Part shown: positions 27,322 to 35,967 of the stretch, in pieces
How positions within the stretch are numbered: the stretch's first letter is position 1
Layout of the letters: every line of letters begins with the position of its first letter
From: Rubrivivax sp.
GTDB taxonomy: Bacteria; Pseudomonadota; Gammaproteobacteria; Burkholderiales; Burkholderiaceae_C
Assembly (NCBI GenBank): GCA_027484825.1
Contig: JAIXSE010000015.1
Location: 248,001-312,000, forward strand
DNA: 64,000 bases
Direction: 5' to 3'
The notes under the pieces: model-generated
What the model saw: the letters and a program-made list of their open reading frames with translations, nothing else
Told to the model about the DNA's origin: nothing
Database searches by the model: none
Translations under genes and position numbers: made by a program

Positions 27322-28680
27322 TTATGAGCCCGATGCTGGCGCATGCGCATCGGCTCGGCAAGGGCGTTGGCCCTGAGCCTGCAGCGCATACCAGTCGATG
27401 CGACGCGTCAGCACCATCACCAGGGCCAGCACCGAGAACAGCAGCAGCGCGCCGATCAGCAGGGCGGCCTGCTCCTGGATGAGCACCACATACAAGGCCC
27501 CATACAGCAGGGCGATCAGCGCACCGAAGCCCAGACCGCGTCCCCGGTGGCCCAGCATGGCCATGCCGTAGAAGCCCAGCAGGCCCACCACCGCGCCCGC
27601 CGCAGCCCCATAGGACCAGGCAAAGCTCAGATGCTCGGACAGGCTCAGCAGCAGCAGGAAGAACAGGCTGATCGCCAGGCCCACCAGCAGGTACTGCACC
27701 GGATGCACCCGTCGGCCTACCAGCAGCTCCAGCATGCCCACACAGACAAAGGTCAGGACGATGAACATCAAGCCGTATTTGATGGCGCGGTCGCTCATCA
27801 CATAGGGATTGATCGGATCCACCATGGAGAAGTCCAGGGTGTCCACGTTCTTCTGTCCCTTCACCACATCCGCCATCGCATCGGTGGCCAGTTCAGAGAC
27901 CTTCCATTGAGCGGAGAAGCCCTTGGCATCCACTGTGCGCGTCGCCGGGGACGGCAGGAAGCGACCGCCGAAGCTCGGATGCGGCCAGTCCGAGCGCAGG
28001 TGGACCTCGGTGGCCGAGGCCGCCGGCACCACAGCGAAGCGGGTGGTGCCGGACAGTTGCAGCGACACGCTCACCTCCAGCGGCTGGTCCAGCGCCTGGT
28101 TGCGCAGGGCAGCATGCAGGCCACGCGGGAAGGTGGCGTTGCCGGTGCCGGTCGCCACCGGCAGAAGGTCCGCGCCGCGCCGGATCTCCACCGCCTGCAG
28201 ACCCCGCGGATCGGACACCGAGACCGCCAGTTGCGGGTCGGAGCAGGTGAGCTGGCTGCCCGCATGCTCGGCCACCGGCACCAGCGCGGCCAAGTCGTCA
28301 AAGCGGGCCTTGAGCAGCACGCGGCCGGCATAACCGCGCACCTTGAACACGCTGCGGTAGCGGGTTTCCTGATTCAGCGCCCCGTCCACCGACAGCTGGG
28401 CGGGCAAGCGCATCAGCGTGAATTCGCGGCGCTGACGCTCGACGCGCCGGCTCTCCCCCGTGCCCGTGGTCTCTTCCCAACTCTCCACACACCAGCGGGA
28501 CACCATCGGCCCGAGCAGCTGTTGCTCGGAGGCCTGCGAGGCGGCCACGCTGAGGACGGCCTCCTGCTGCCGCGCCTGCCGTTCATCCACCAGCCAGCCG
28601 ATGCGCGACAGCACCACGATCAGCATCAGCGTGACCAACAGCAGGATGCCGAGCTTCACCCACACCGCTTTCGTTTTCAT
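27322..28680 (-). CDS. creD: Cell envelope integrity protein CreD
   Basis: A 452-aa inner-membrane protein with one N-terminal helix, a large periplasmic domain of ~270 residues and five to six C-terminal helices (GLMFIVLTFVCVGMLELLVG, then HPVQYLLVGLAISLFFLLLLSLSEH, key part SLSEH). The order and the conserved YGLMFI and SLSEHL segments are those of CreD. In enterobacteria its expression is driven by CreBC and affects colicin and beta-lactam tolerance. It lies 51 bp downstream of creC. Confidence 0.88.
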   Translation of the reverse strand: MKTKAVWVKLGILLLVTLMLIVVLSRIGWLVDERQARQQEAVLSVAASQASEQQLLGPMVSRWCVESWEETTGTGESRRVERQRREFTLMRLPAQLSVDGALNQETRYRSVFKVRGYAGRVLLKARFDDLAALVPVAEHAGSQLTCSDPQLAVSVSDPRGLQAVEIRRGADLLPVATGTGNATFPRGLHAALRNQALDQPLEVSVSLQLSGTTRFAVVPAASATEVHLRSDWPHPSFGGRFLPSPATRTVDAKGFSAQWKVSELATDAMADVVKGQKNVDTLDFSMVDPINPYVMSDRAIKYGLMFIVLTFVCVGMLELLVGRRVHPVQYLLVGLAISLFFLLLLSLSEHLSFAWSYGAAAGAVVGLLGFYGMAMLGHRGRGLGFGALIALLYGALYVVLIQEQAALLIGALLLFSVLALVMVLTRRIDWYALQAQGQRPCRADAHAPASGS

Positions 28681-28731
28681 TCGTCTTGCTCCAGTTCAGG
28701 GAAGACGGCAGTGTCAAAAGCCCGTGTGAGC

Positions 28732-30195
28732 TCAGGGCGAAGTTTGTGAGGCCTGTGTGAAGTGGGGCGGCAGGTCCAGGTGAACGCGCAGACCCGGCTC
28801 GGCCGGTGAGAAGCGCAGGCGCCAGCCGTGCAGGCCGGCAATCTGCCGCACGATGGCCAAGCCCAGTCCGGAGCCCTTGCGCAAACTGCCGGGCCGGGCG
28901 GTGGAGAAGAAGCGCTGGCCGAGCTGGTCAAAGGCAGCGGCGGGCACACCCGGGCCGTGGTCGCGCAGCTCGAAGCCGCCTTCCCCGCTCACGCTGACTT
29001 CCAGCAGGCCGCCCACAGGGCTGAAGTCCACCGCATTGCTCAGCAAATTGCTCAGGGCCAAGGCCAGCAGTTCCGGATCGGCCTGCAGCGTCAGCGGCTC
29101 GCGGCGCAGCCACCGCACCTGCATCTGGCGCTGGGCGAGGCGGTCGTCCAGGGCGGACAAGGCCTGCGCCACCGCCTCGTCCAGACGCACGGCCTGCGGA
29201 TGCTCCGGACCGCGCAGCAGCTCCAGCGCGGACAGCGCCAGCAGACGCTCCACCAGTTCCGTCAGACGCTCGCTCTGGGCCACCACCTGCGTGGCAAAGC
29301 GCTGACGATCGGCGGGGGCCAGATCCTCCTGCAGCAGCTCGCCGGCCCCGCGCAGGGCGGCCAGCGGACTCTTCAACTCATGCGTCAGGGCCCGGGCCAG
29401 GTGCTCCATGCGCTCGCGACCATCCAGCCGCTCCCGCATCGCATCCATCGCCAGGGCCAGTTCGCCCAGTTCACCGGGCACCTTGGGCGGCGGCTGGCGC
29501 TGGCCCAGCTGGACCTCCTGCGCATACCGACGCAGGCGCCGCACATGGCCCACCACCCACAGCGTCACCGCCACGCCGATGGCCAGGGACACCACCAGCA
29601 GCCCCAGTCCGGCGGCCCAGATGCGGCGCTCCGCCCGGTCGATGAAGCGCTGCACCGTGGCCACCGGCTTGGCCACGGTCACCACGCCCAGCAACTCGCC
29701 CTGGGCGGAGCGCACCGGTGCCGCCACATACATCACGGGGCTGAGGTCGCCGCCGTAGGCATCCTGGGTCGAACGCGCGCCGTAGCTGCCGCGCAGCGTG
29801 CGGGCCACATCATTCCAGCGGGAATAGTCACGACCGAGGGCCGACCCGGCGCCCTGCACCGTGTCGAAGATCACCCGGCCCTGGGCGTTGGTGACATAGA
29901 TGCGGAAGTCCAGCGTCTGCTTGCGCAGGCCCCAGATGTGCACATCCACCGGACGGTTGGCATAGTCCCGCACGCGGCGCGCAAACGGCGTGTCGGCCAG
30001 CGCCGCGCCGGGTGGCAGCTGGCTCAGGTCATCGGTGGCCAGCTCCGCCAGGAGGTTGGCGGTGTCCACCATGATGTCTTCCATCACCTCCCGCACGCTG
30101 GGCTTGACCTCGCCCAGCACCACCCGCAGCAGGATCACCGAGCTCAGGCCCGCGATCAGGAAAAAGCCGAAGAACACGCGCAGGCCCAGGCGCAT
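28732..30195 (-). CDS. creC: Two-component sensor histidine kinase CreC
   Basis: A 487-aa kinase: N-terminal helix (RVFFGFFLIAGLSSVILL), ~160-residue periplasmic sensor, second helix near 193-215, HAMP linker, HisKA domain with phospho-acceptor His272 in ALTHELKSPLAALRG, and a HATPase domain with NLLSNAVDF, DHGPGVP and GSGLGLAIV. Position between creB and creD identifies it as CreC. It responds in other bacteria to fermentation state and envelope damage. It starts 3 bp after creB ends. Confidence 0.9.
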   Translation of the reverse strand: MRLGLRVFFGFFLIAGLSSVILLRVVLGEVKPSVREVMEDIMVDTANLLAELATDDLSQLPPGAALADTPFARRVRDYANRPVDVHIWGLRKQTLDFRIYVTNAQGRVIFDTVQGAGSALGRDYSRWNDVARTLRGSYGARSTQDAYGGDLSPVMYVAAPVRSAQGELLGVVTVAKPVATVQRFIDRAERRIWAAGLGLLVVSLAIGVAVTLWVVGHVRRLRRYAQEVQLGQRQPPPKVPGELGELALAMDAMRERLDGRERMEHLARALTHELKSPLAALRGAGELLQEDLAPADRQRFATQVVAQSERLTELVERLLALSALELLRGPEHPQAVRLDEAVAQALSALDDRLAQRQMQVRWLRREPLTLQADPELLALALSNLLSNAVDFSPVGGLLEVSVSGEGGFELRDHGPGVPAAAFDQLGQRFFSTARPGSLRKGSGLGLAIVRQIAGLHGWRLRFSPAEPGLRVHLDLPPHFTQASQTSP

Positions 30196-30198
30196 CCG

Positions 30199-30894
30199 TC
30201 ACTCCAGCGAATAGCCCATGCCGCGATGGGTGCGGATGGGATCCAGGTCCGGCCGGACCTGCCGCAGCTTGGCGCGCAGGGTTTTGATGTGGGTGTCGAC
30301 CGTGCGGTCGCTGCTGTCGGCTTCCATGCCCCAGACGGCATCCAGCAGCACCTCGCGGGAATGGATGCGCTGCGGCGCGCTGAGCAGGCGCAGCAGCAGG
30401 CCGAGCTCGCGCCGGGTCAGCGGCAGCAATTCACCGTGAAAGCGCACGCGCGAGCCCTCGGCTTCCACCACGAAGCCGCTCTGGACCTTGACCGGTGCCT
30501 GAGGGAGGGCCTGCGCACGGCGCAGCAGCGCACGCACGCGGGCCACCAGCTCACGTGGGCTGAAGGGCTTGGCCAGATAGTCATCCGCTCCGAGCTCCAG
30601 ACCCAGCACCTTGTCGGCTTCGTCGCTTCGGGCGCTCAGCATGAGGATGGGCAACTGCGCATGCGCGCCCTGGCGGATCTCCCGGCACAGGTCCAGTCCA
30701 TTGCCGTCCGGCAGGCCGACGTCCAGGATGGCCAGGTCCAGATCACCCTGGGCCAACTGGCTGCGCGCCTCGTGGACCCAGCCGCAGTAGCGGACCTGGA
30801 AGCCCTCACGGGTGAGCGCGAATTCGACGGTCTGTGCGATGGCGGGGTCATCTTCCAGAAGCAGCAGTCGGGACGGCGGGGAGGCGGTGTTCAC
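30199..30894 (-). CDS. creB: Two-component response regulator CreB
   Basis: A 231-aa OmpR/PhoB-type regulator. The receiver domain has the acidic pair EDD, phospho-acceptor Asp58 (AILDVGLPDG) and Lys in KPFSPREL; the winged-helix domain ends DTHIKTLRAKLRQ...HRGMGYSLE. It starts at GTG 30894, just before the receiver. The frame is open upstream only because it reads through a heptanucleotide repeat. It heads the creBCD operon. Confidence 0.9.
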   Translation of the reverse strand: MNTASPPSRLLLLEDDPAIAQTVEFALTREGFQVRYCGWVHEARSQLAQGDLDLAILDVGLPDGNGLDLCREIRQGAHAQLPILMLSARSDEADKVLGLELGADDYLAKPFSPRELVARVRALLRRAQALPQAPVKVQSGFVVEAEGSRVRFHGELLPLTRRELGLLLRLLSAPQRIHSREVLLDAVWGMEADSSDRTVDTHIKTLRAKLRQVRPDLDPIRTHRGMGYSLE

Positions 30895-30934
30895 AGAATG
30901 TTGCGTTGAGTGTTCGGCGTTCGCGCAAGCGACG

Positions 30935-30976
30935 GCGTGGGGCGTGGGGCGTGGGGCGTGGGGCGTGGGGCGTGGG
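30935..30976. repeat. Heptanucleotide tandem repeat (GCGTGGG)x6
   Basis: Six perfect GCGTGGG units lie 40 bp upstream of the creB start, between creB and the BtuF-like gene. Copy-number changes would alter spacing in the creBCD leader or promoter. Confidence 0.95.
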
Positions 30977-31040
30977 CAAAGCGTAGCGATTCTGTGTGTG
31001 TTCAGTGTGAGGCCGACGCCAAACACCAGCACCCACCCCC

Positions 31041-31808
31041 TCAGGCCATGGCCATGTCTCGCAGATACGCCAGCCCATCGGCGGCCCGCGGTCCATACCA
31101 GCTGATCAGTTCACCATCGATCAGCCGTACCCGCGCGTTCGGACACAGGGCCTGTGCTTCGTCGATGTGGCGCTCGTCGAAGCGGTAGGGTTCGGAGCTG
31201 AGCAGCACCTCCTGCACCGCCTGCAGCCAGGGCTCTTGTCCGGTGAGCGCGGGATAGCGCGCGGCGCCGCTCTCCCCGCCCTCCACCGTCGGCCAGGTGG
31301 ACCAGCCGACCTCGGCCAGCATGCGGGCGATATAGGTGTCCCGCGCAACGGTCATCCAGGGGTCGCGCCAGATCAAATACAGCACCCGCCGCGGCGTCCA
31401 GGCCCGCGCCCGGCAGGCCGCCAGTTCGGCCTGCAGCCGCTGCTGCAGCCGCTGGGCCTGCACCCGCACTTGCGGCTCCTCCTGGGCAAAACACGCCACC
31501 AATTGCTGCACAAGCGCCAGGTTGTCCTCCGGCGAACACGGGTGGGTGACGACGATCTCCGCGCCCAGCTGTCGCAGCGCCGCGACGTCTTCAAGGCGGT
31601 TCTCATCAACATTGACGATCACATGGGTGGGCGCCAGTGACTGGATCCGGGTCAGGTGAAGGTCCTTGGTCCCCCCCACCTTGGCAACATCCGCCACCCC
31701 CTTTGGGGGATGAATGCAAAAGCCGGTGCGCCCGACCACCCGGGGGCCCAGTCCCAGGGCGAATAGGAGTTCGGTGATGGAAGGCACCAAAGAGACGATG
31801 CGAATCAC
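31041..31808 (-). CDS. BtuF-like helical-backbone substrate-binding protein
   Basis: A 255-aa protein of the TroA/BtuF fold (COG0614 type): IVSLVPSITELLFALGLGPRVVGRT at the start, then VGGTKDLHLTRIQSLAPTHVIVN and the second lobe with VLYLIWRDPWMTVARDTYI. Family members bind cobalamin, haem or siderophores for ABC import. No signal peptide or lipobox is present with either start (GTG 31808 or ATG 31850), and no ABC permease is nearby, so a cytoplasmic role is likely. An AGAGGG ribosome site precedes the GTG. Confidence 0.78.
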   Translation of the reverse strand: MIRIVSLVPSITELLFALGLGPRVVGRTGFCIHPPKGVADVAKVGGTKDLHLTRIQSLAPTHVIVNVDENRLEDVAALRQLGAEIVVTHPCSPEDNLALVQQLVACFAQEEPQVRVQAQRLQQRLQAELAACRARAWTPRRVLYLIWRDPWMTVARDTYIARMLAEVGWSTWPTVEGGESGAARYPALTGQEPWLQAVQEVLLSSEPYRFDERHIDEAQALCPNARVRLIDGELISWYGPRAADGLAYLRDMAMA

Positions 31809-32120
31809 GGTGGATTGACCCTCTAAGCAGTGACAAATCGTGATGTCCACCTCGGAACTTGCAATTTACCCTTCACCCACCTAGGGTTTGGGAATCGTTT
31901 TTGCCCCAGGTTCAGTTCGTCAAAAAGAAGGTTGTGTGTTCTTGGCACCTGCTCGGGGTTTCTTCGCAGAAGCCGAAAAACAACATCACGGTTGACGCGT
32001 TGCGAATCGCCAATCCTGTCACACATAATCAGACGGCCTGAATGCAGCGCCTTCGTATGAGTGGTTCACGATGGGTTGAAGCAGCACATTGGGTTATTTG
32101 GTTTTTGAAAGGGCTTCCCC
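31809..32120. other. AT-richer intergenic region between divergent genes
   Basis: This ~310 bp is clearly lower in GC than its surroundings and has no gene. It probably carries the promoter and a long leader for the RNA-binding protein (TTGACG at about 31992 is a possible -35) and the promoter of the BtuF-like gene. No cobalamin-riboswitch motif was found. Confidence 0.45.
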
Positions 32121-32627
32121 ATGGGAAACAAGCTATACGTGGGCAACCTCGCTTACAGCGTGCGAGATGAGTCGCTCCAGGAGGCATTCTCGCAATTCGG
32201 TACCGTCACGTCTGCCAAGGTCATGATGGACCGCGAGACCGGCCGTTCCAAGGGCTTCGGCTTTGTGGAAATGGCCTCTGATGCCGAGGCGCAAGCCGCC
32301 ATCAACGGCATGAACGGTCAAGCCCTCGACGGCCGCGCCGTCGTGGTGAACGTGGCTCGTCCGCGCGAAGAGCGTCCGGGCGGCTTTGGCGGCGGCGGTG
32401 GTGGCCGTGGCGGCGTCGGTGGTGGTGGTGGCGGCGGCAGCCGCGGCGGCTTCGGCGGCGGCGGTGGTGGCGGCGGCTACGGTGGTGGCGGCGGCGGCGG
32501 CAGCCGTGGCGGCTACGGCGGTGGCGGCGGCGGCGGTGGCCGTGGCAGCTACGGCGGTGGCGGCGGCTACGGTGGCGGCGGCGGCGGTGGCCGTGGCGGC
32601 TACGGTGGCGGCAGCGGCGGCTACTGA
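32121..32627 (+). CDS. Glycine-rich RRM RNA-binding protein
   Basis: A 168-aa protein. Residues 1-80 are one RNA-recognition motif with RNP2 LYVGNLAY and RNP1 KGFGFVEM. The remaining ~80 residues are almost only glycine with Arg, Tyr, Ser and Phe, in GGGGGGYGG/SRGG repeats like RGG-box tails. Such proteins in cyanobacteria and betaproteobacteria bind single-stranded RNA and respond to cold. The ribosome site GAAAGG is 7 bp before the ATG. The gene ends at a strong terminator. Confidence 0.92.
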   Translation: MGNKLYVGNLAYSVRDESLQEAFSQFGTVTSAKVMMDRETGRSKGFGFVEMASDAEAQAAINGMNGQALDGRAVVVNVARPREERPGGFGGGGGGRGGVGGGGGGGSRGGFGGGGGGGGYGGGGGGGSRGGYGGGGGGGGRGSYGGGGGYGGGGGGGRGGYGGGSGGY

Positions 32628-32710
32628 TCCCCGGCATTCAGCCAGGCATCTGCTGAGCACCTGCTCAGCACCTGCCAAGCACCTGCAAGAGGGCTTCGGC
32701 CCTCTCAGCA

Positions 32711-32739
32711 AAAAGGCACTCCTCGGAGTGCCTTTTTTG
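32711..32739 (+). terminator. Rho-independent terminator
   Basis: GGCACTC-CTCG-GAGTGCC followed by TTTTTT, with AAAA on the other side, so it can work on both strands. It ends the RRM gene; the converging SDR gene may use it too. Just upstream, 32650-32690 has an 11-bp CACCTGCYMAG repeat, about three copies. Confidence 0.93.
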
Positions 32740-32782
32740 TTGCCCGTCCTGCAGGTCTACGGGTGCAGGCCTCGGCCTGGCA

Positions 32783-33556
32783 TTACTCGTTTTCGCGGTG
32801 CTTGCGCGGTCGTCCGGCCAGCAACCGGTCGAAGACGGCGCCCGGCAGCACATGCATCACGCGCGCCACAACGCCCATCTGCCAGGGTATGAAGCGCACC
32901 CGGGCGCCGGTCGCAATGGCGTCAAAAGCCTTTGCAGCAAATGCTTCCGGCTGCATCAGGAAGGGCATGCCATACCGGTTCTTGCGCGTGAGCGGGGTAT
33001 CGATATATCCCGGTGCAATCGTCACCACCTGCACACCGTCCGGGCGGCATTCCCCGCGCAGGCTTTCGCAGTAGGCAAACACCGCGGCCTTGCTGGAGGA
33101 ATAGGCGCCATGGCCCGGCAAACCACGGATGCCGGCCACGCTGGCAATGCCCACCAGCGCGCCGCTGCGGCGCTGGCGCATCGGCGTGATGAAAGGCTGG
33201 AAGGTGGCCGCCATGCCGATGTTGTTGGTGGCGTAGATGCGCTGCATCACGGCCAGGTCCGCCTCGATGGCGGTGTCCACCCCGATGCTGATGCCGGCAT
33301 TGGCGATGACCACGTCCGGCAGGCCCTGTTCGGCGATGCAGCGGCGCCCGGTGGCGGTGATGTCGGCGATGTCGCTGACGTCGGCCCGGTAGACCCGCCA
33401 GCGGGCCGGGTCCATCTGCTGGGACTGCGCCCAGGCGGTGAGGTCGTCCACCCGCCTCGCCACCAGGGCCAGCGACCATCCCTGACGGTAATACTGCAGC
33501 GCAAGCGCCTGGCCGATGCCGCTGGAGGCACCGGTGATGTAGACAAGACGTGACAT
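32783..33556 (-). CDS. Short-chain dehydrogenase/reductase
   Basis: A 257-aa classical SDR. The cofactor motif is GASSGIG (TGxxxGIG-like) at residue ~9, NAG at ~90, the catalytic Ser in VGIASVAG and Tyr/Lys in YSSSKAA. The C-terminal part has APGYIDTPLTRKNRYGMPF. It is the type often annotated as a membrane-lipid-linked dehydrogenase. The substrate is unknown. It precedes the lptC-side of the Kdo operon by converging orientation order: it is downstream of lptC by 27 bp, so it may be the last gene of that operon. Confidence 0.87.
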   Translation of the reverse strand: MSRLVYITGASSGIGQALALQYYRQGWSLALVARRVDDLTAWAQSQQMDPARWRVYRADVSDIADITATGRRCIAEQGLPDVVIANAGISIGVDTAIEADLAVMQRIYATNNIGMAATFQPFITPMRQRRSGALVGIASVAGIRGLPGHGAYSSSKAAVFAYCESLRGECRPDGVQVVTIAPGYIDTPLTRKNRYGMPFLMQPEAFAAKAFDAIATGARVRFIPWQMGVVARVMHVLPGAVFDRLLAGRPRKHRENE

Positions 33557-33583
33557 GGAGGTCCCTGCGACCAGGGTGGAAGA

Positions 33584-34306
33584 TCAGCGGCGGACCGCCG
33601 AGGAAGCCGAAGGCGACGGCGCCGACGCAGCAGCAGCCACCGCCGCAGGAGCGGCCCGGCGAGGCTGCGCACTGAACTGCGCCTTGCCGCCGCCGGTAAA
33701 GCTCAGCAGGCCGGTGAGGTTGTTGTATTCGAAGCTGCGCACCTGCATTTCGCCGCCCATGCCGAGCACGCGCGCCGGCAGATGGGAGCGCATCTTCTGC
33801 TCCGGCACGAAGGCATGCAGGAACTCGCCGTAGAGCTCCAGATCGGTGGCGGAGGCGGGGTCGCCGCTGGGATAACGATGCAGCTTCACATCTCCCATCA
33901 GCTGCACCTCACTGCCGTCGCCGTTGGACAAGGCCCGCTTGGCCTGCGCAATCAGCAGCTCGCCCTTCTCACCGTAGGCCCGCAGTTCCGGCTGGTCGAT
34001 CTCGACCGTGTCGTTGTCGGGATAGTGCCGCAGCTCCTGGCCCAGGATGCGGGCCACCAGGCGGCCGTCGCTGCTGAAACGCTCCAGCTCGAAGCCCTGC
34101 ATGCGGTAGTCGGGCACGTGGCGCGGCGCCGCCTTCTCGCGCGGCGCTTCCAGCTGCGGCGTGCTCTTGATCAGCCACCAGGTCAGGCCGGCCAGCGCTG
34201 CCATCAACAGCAGCGGCACATAACTGGCCAGGAAGGATTGCAGACGCCACAACAGGGGCTGCACCCGGCGGCGGGGGCCCGTGGGCGGCGGAGCCAGTAC
34301 CGCCAT
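33584..34306 (-). CDS. lptC: LPS export system protein LptC
   Basis: A 240-aa bitopic inner-membrane protein: basic N-terminus, one helix (FLASYVPLLLMAALAGLTWW), then a beta-rich periplasmic LptC/OstA-like domain with DYRMQGFELERFSSDGR and LTGLLSFTGGGKAQF. It links LptBFG to LptA in moving LPS across the periplasm. The C-terminal ~30 residues are alanine/serine-rich. The ATG overlaps the kdsC stop (TGATG). Confidence 0.88.
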   Translation of the reverse strand: MAVLAPPPTGPRRRVQPLLWRLQSFLASYVPLLLMAALAGLTWWLIKSTPQLEAPREKAAPRHVPDYRMQGFELERFSSDGRLVARILGQELRHYPDNDTVEIDQPELRAYGEKGELLIAQAKRALSNGDGSEVQLMGDVKLHRYPSGDPASATDLELYGEFLHAFVPEQKMRSHLPARVLGMGGEMQVRSFEYNNLTGLLSFTGGGKAQFSAQPRRAAPAAVAAAASAPSPSASSAVRR

Positions 34307-34902
34307 CAGTGCGCGCCCCCGTCCAGCGTGTCCAGATGGCCGTGCAGCAGACGGGCGTACTGGCCGGCAGCCATCAGCAGCAGGTCGCAGAACTCACGGG
34401 CGGCGCCGTGGCCGCCTTCGGCCTGGGTGACGTAATGGGCGGCAGCGCGGGTTTCGGCATGGGCCTGGGCGGGTGCACAGGCAAAGCCGGCGCGCACCAT
34501 CAGCGGCAGGTCCGGCCAGTCGTCGCCGATCACGGCCACTTCGTCCCAGCGCAGGCCCAGTTGGTCCAGCACCGGCTGGGCGGAGGCCAGCTTGTCCTTG
34601 GCGCCGTAGACCGCATGGGTCAGCCCCAGGTCGGCCACCCGGCGGCGCACGGCCGGTGAGTCGCGACCGGTCACCACGATGGGCAGGATGCCGCCTTGCG
34701 CCAGCAGCTTCAGGCCGTGGCCATCCAGCGTGGAGAACGCCTTGAAGTCTTCGCCGCGTTCGCTGATGTAGATGCGGCCGTCGGTCAGCACCCCGTCCAC
34801 ATCGAAGATGGCCGCCTTGAGGCCGCCGACCGGCCCCTGGGCCAGCAGCAGCAGCTCGGGATCAAAGCGCAGGGACGGCTGGAGTTCGCGAACCACCGTC
34901 AT
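34306..34902 (-). CDS. kdsC: 3-deoxy-D-manno-octulosonate 8-phosphate phosphatase
   Basis: A 198-aa HAD phosphatase. Motif I is IFDVDGVLTDG, motif II VVTGRDS, motif IV VIGDDWPDLPL. It removes phosphate from Kdo-8-P to give Kdo for LPS core. It overlaps kdsD and lptC by one base each, a compact Kdo/LPS operon. Confidence 0.92.
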   Translation of the reverse strand: MTVVRELQPSLRFDPELLLLAQGPVGGLKAAIFDVDGVLTDGRIYISERGEDFKAFSTLDGHGLKLLAQGGILPIVVTGRDSPAVRRRVADLGLTHAVYGAKDKLASAQPVLDQLGLRWDEVAVIGDDWPDLPLMVRAGFACAPAQAHAETRAAAHYVTQAEGGHGAAREFCDLLLMAAGQYARLLHGHLDTLDGGAH

Positions 34903-35891
34903 CAGATCACCTTGGCGCGCATCAGGTCGTTGATGCTGATAGCGCCCAGCAGGCGCTGATCCTCATCCACCGCCAGCACCAGAGTGATGCGGGCCGACTC
35001 CATCAGGTCGGCGGCCACCACGGCCAGGGCATCGGCGGAGACGGTGCGCGGGCTGCCATGCATCACCTGGCCGGCGGTCAGGCCGCGCAGGTCGGTGCCG
35101 CGCTCGATCAGTCGGCGCAGGTCCCCGTCGGTGAAGATGCCGGCCACCCGTTCCTGCTCGTCCACCAGGATGGCGCAGCCCAGGCCCTTGGCGGACATCA
35201 CCCGCATCATCTCCAGCAGGCTCATGTCGGCCTGCACCCGGGGCAGGGCATCGCCGCTGCGCATCAGGTCGCGGACATGGGTCAGCAGCTTGCGGCCGAG
35301 CGCACCGCCCGGATGCGAGCGGGCGAAGTCTTCCGCGCGAAAACCGCGCGCATCCAGCAGGGCCACCGCCAGGGCATCGCCCAGGGCGATCTGGGCGGTG
35401 GTGCTGGCCGTCGGGGCCAGGTTCAGCGGGCAGGCTTCCTGGTCCACCCGGGAATCCAGCACATGGTCCGCATGGCGGGCCAGCGAGGAGTCGGCCCGGC
35501 CGGTCATGGCAATCAGCTTGACGCCCATGCGCTTGAGGGTCGGCAAGATGGCGCTGAGCTCGTCGCTCTCCCCGGAATTCGACAGGGCCAGCACGATGTC
35601 CGATGCGGTCACCATGCCCAGGTCGCCATGGCTGGCCTCGGCCGGATGCACAAAGAAGGCGGGGGTGCCGGTGGACGACAGCGTGGCGGCGATCTTGCGC
35701 CCCACATGGCCGCTCTTGCCCATGCCCATCACGGCCACGCGGCCGCTGCTGGTCAGGATGAGCTGCACCACCTGCTCGAACGACTCGCCCAGTCGAGGCC
35801 CCAGCGCCAGCAGCGCGTCGGCTTCGACCTTCAAGGCCTGGCGCGCCACTTCGAGGGCGCGGGAATGGGTGAGAACAGCTTGTGTCGTCAT
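34902..35891 (-). CDS. kdsD: D-arabinose 5-phosphate isomerase
   Basis: A 329-aa protein: N-terminal SIS sugar-isomerase domain (VAVMGMGKSGHVGRKIAATL, SNSGESDEL, RSHPGGALGRK) and two C-terminal CBS domains (DLMRSGDALPRV; HGSPRTVSADALAVVA). It turns ribulose-5-P into arabinose-5-P, the first step to Kdo. ATG at 35891 begins the family N-terminus. Confidence 0.93.
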   Translation of the reverse strand: MTTQAVLTHSRALEVARQALKVEADALLALGPRLGESFEQVVQLILTSSGRVAVMGMGKSGHVGRKIAATLSSTGTPAFFVHPAEASHGDLGMVTASDIVLALSNSGESDELSAILPTLKRMGVKLIAMTGRADSSLARHADHVLDSRVDQEACPLNLAPTASTTAQIALGDALAVALLDARGFRAEDFARSHPGGALGRKLLTHVRDLMRSGDALPRVQADMSLLEMMRVMSAKGLGCAILVDEQERVAGIFTDGDLRRLIERGTDLRGLTAGQVMHGSPRTVSADALAVVAADLMESARITLVLAVDEDQRLLGAISINDLMRAKVI

Positions 35892-35967
35892 ACAGGCGGC
35901 AGTGTAGCCGGGGTGCGGTTTGGCGGCGGTCGGCAAGGGGCCGCGGCAGGACCTCGGGCCCCCGGGA

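Noticed and set aside
30935-30976. CRISPR-like array
   Set aside because: The repeats are contiguous 7-mers without spacers; no cas genes are present.
30895-31032. N-terminal extension of CreB through the heptamer repeat
   Set aside because: It encodes a PRPTPHA-type repeat with no receiver similarity; CreB starts with its receiver at 30894.
31809-32120. Cobalamin riboswitch upstream of the BtuF-like gene
   Set aside because: No B12-box or matching conserved core was found on the minus strand.
32133-32711. Ala/Thr- and His-rich antisense frames over the RRM gene
   Set aside because: They are translations of the glycine repeat on the other strand or in another frame.
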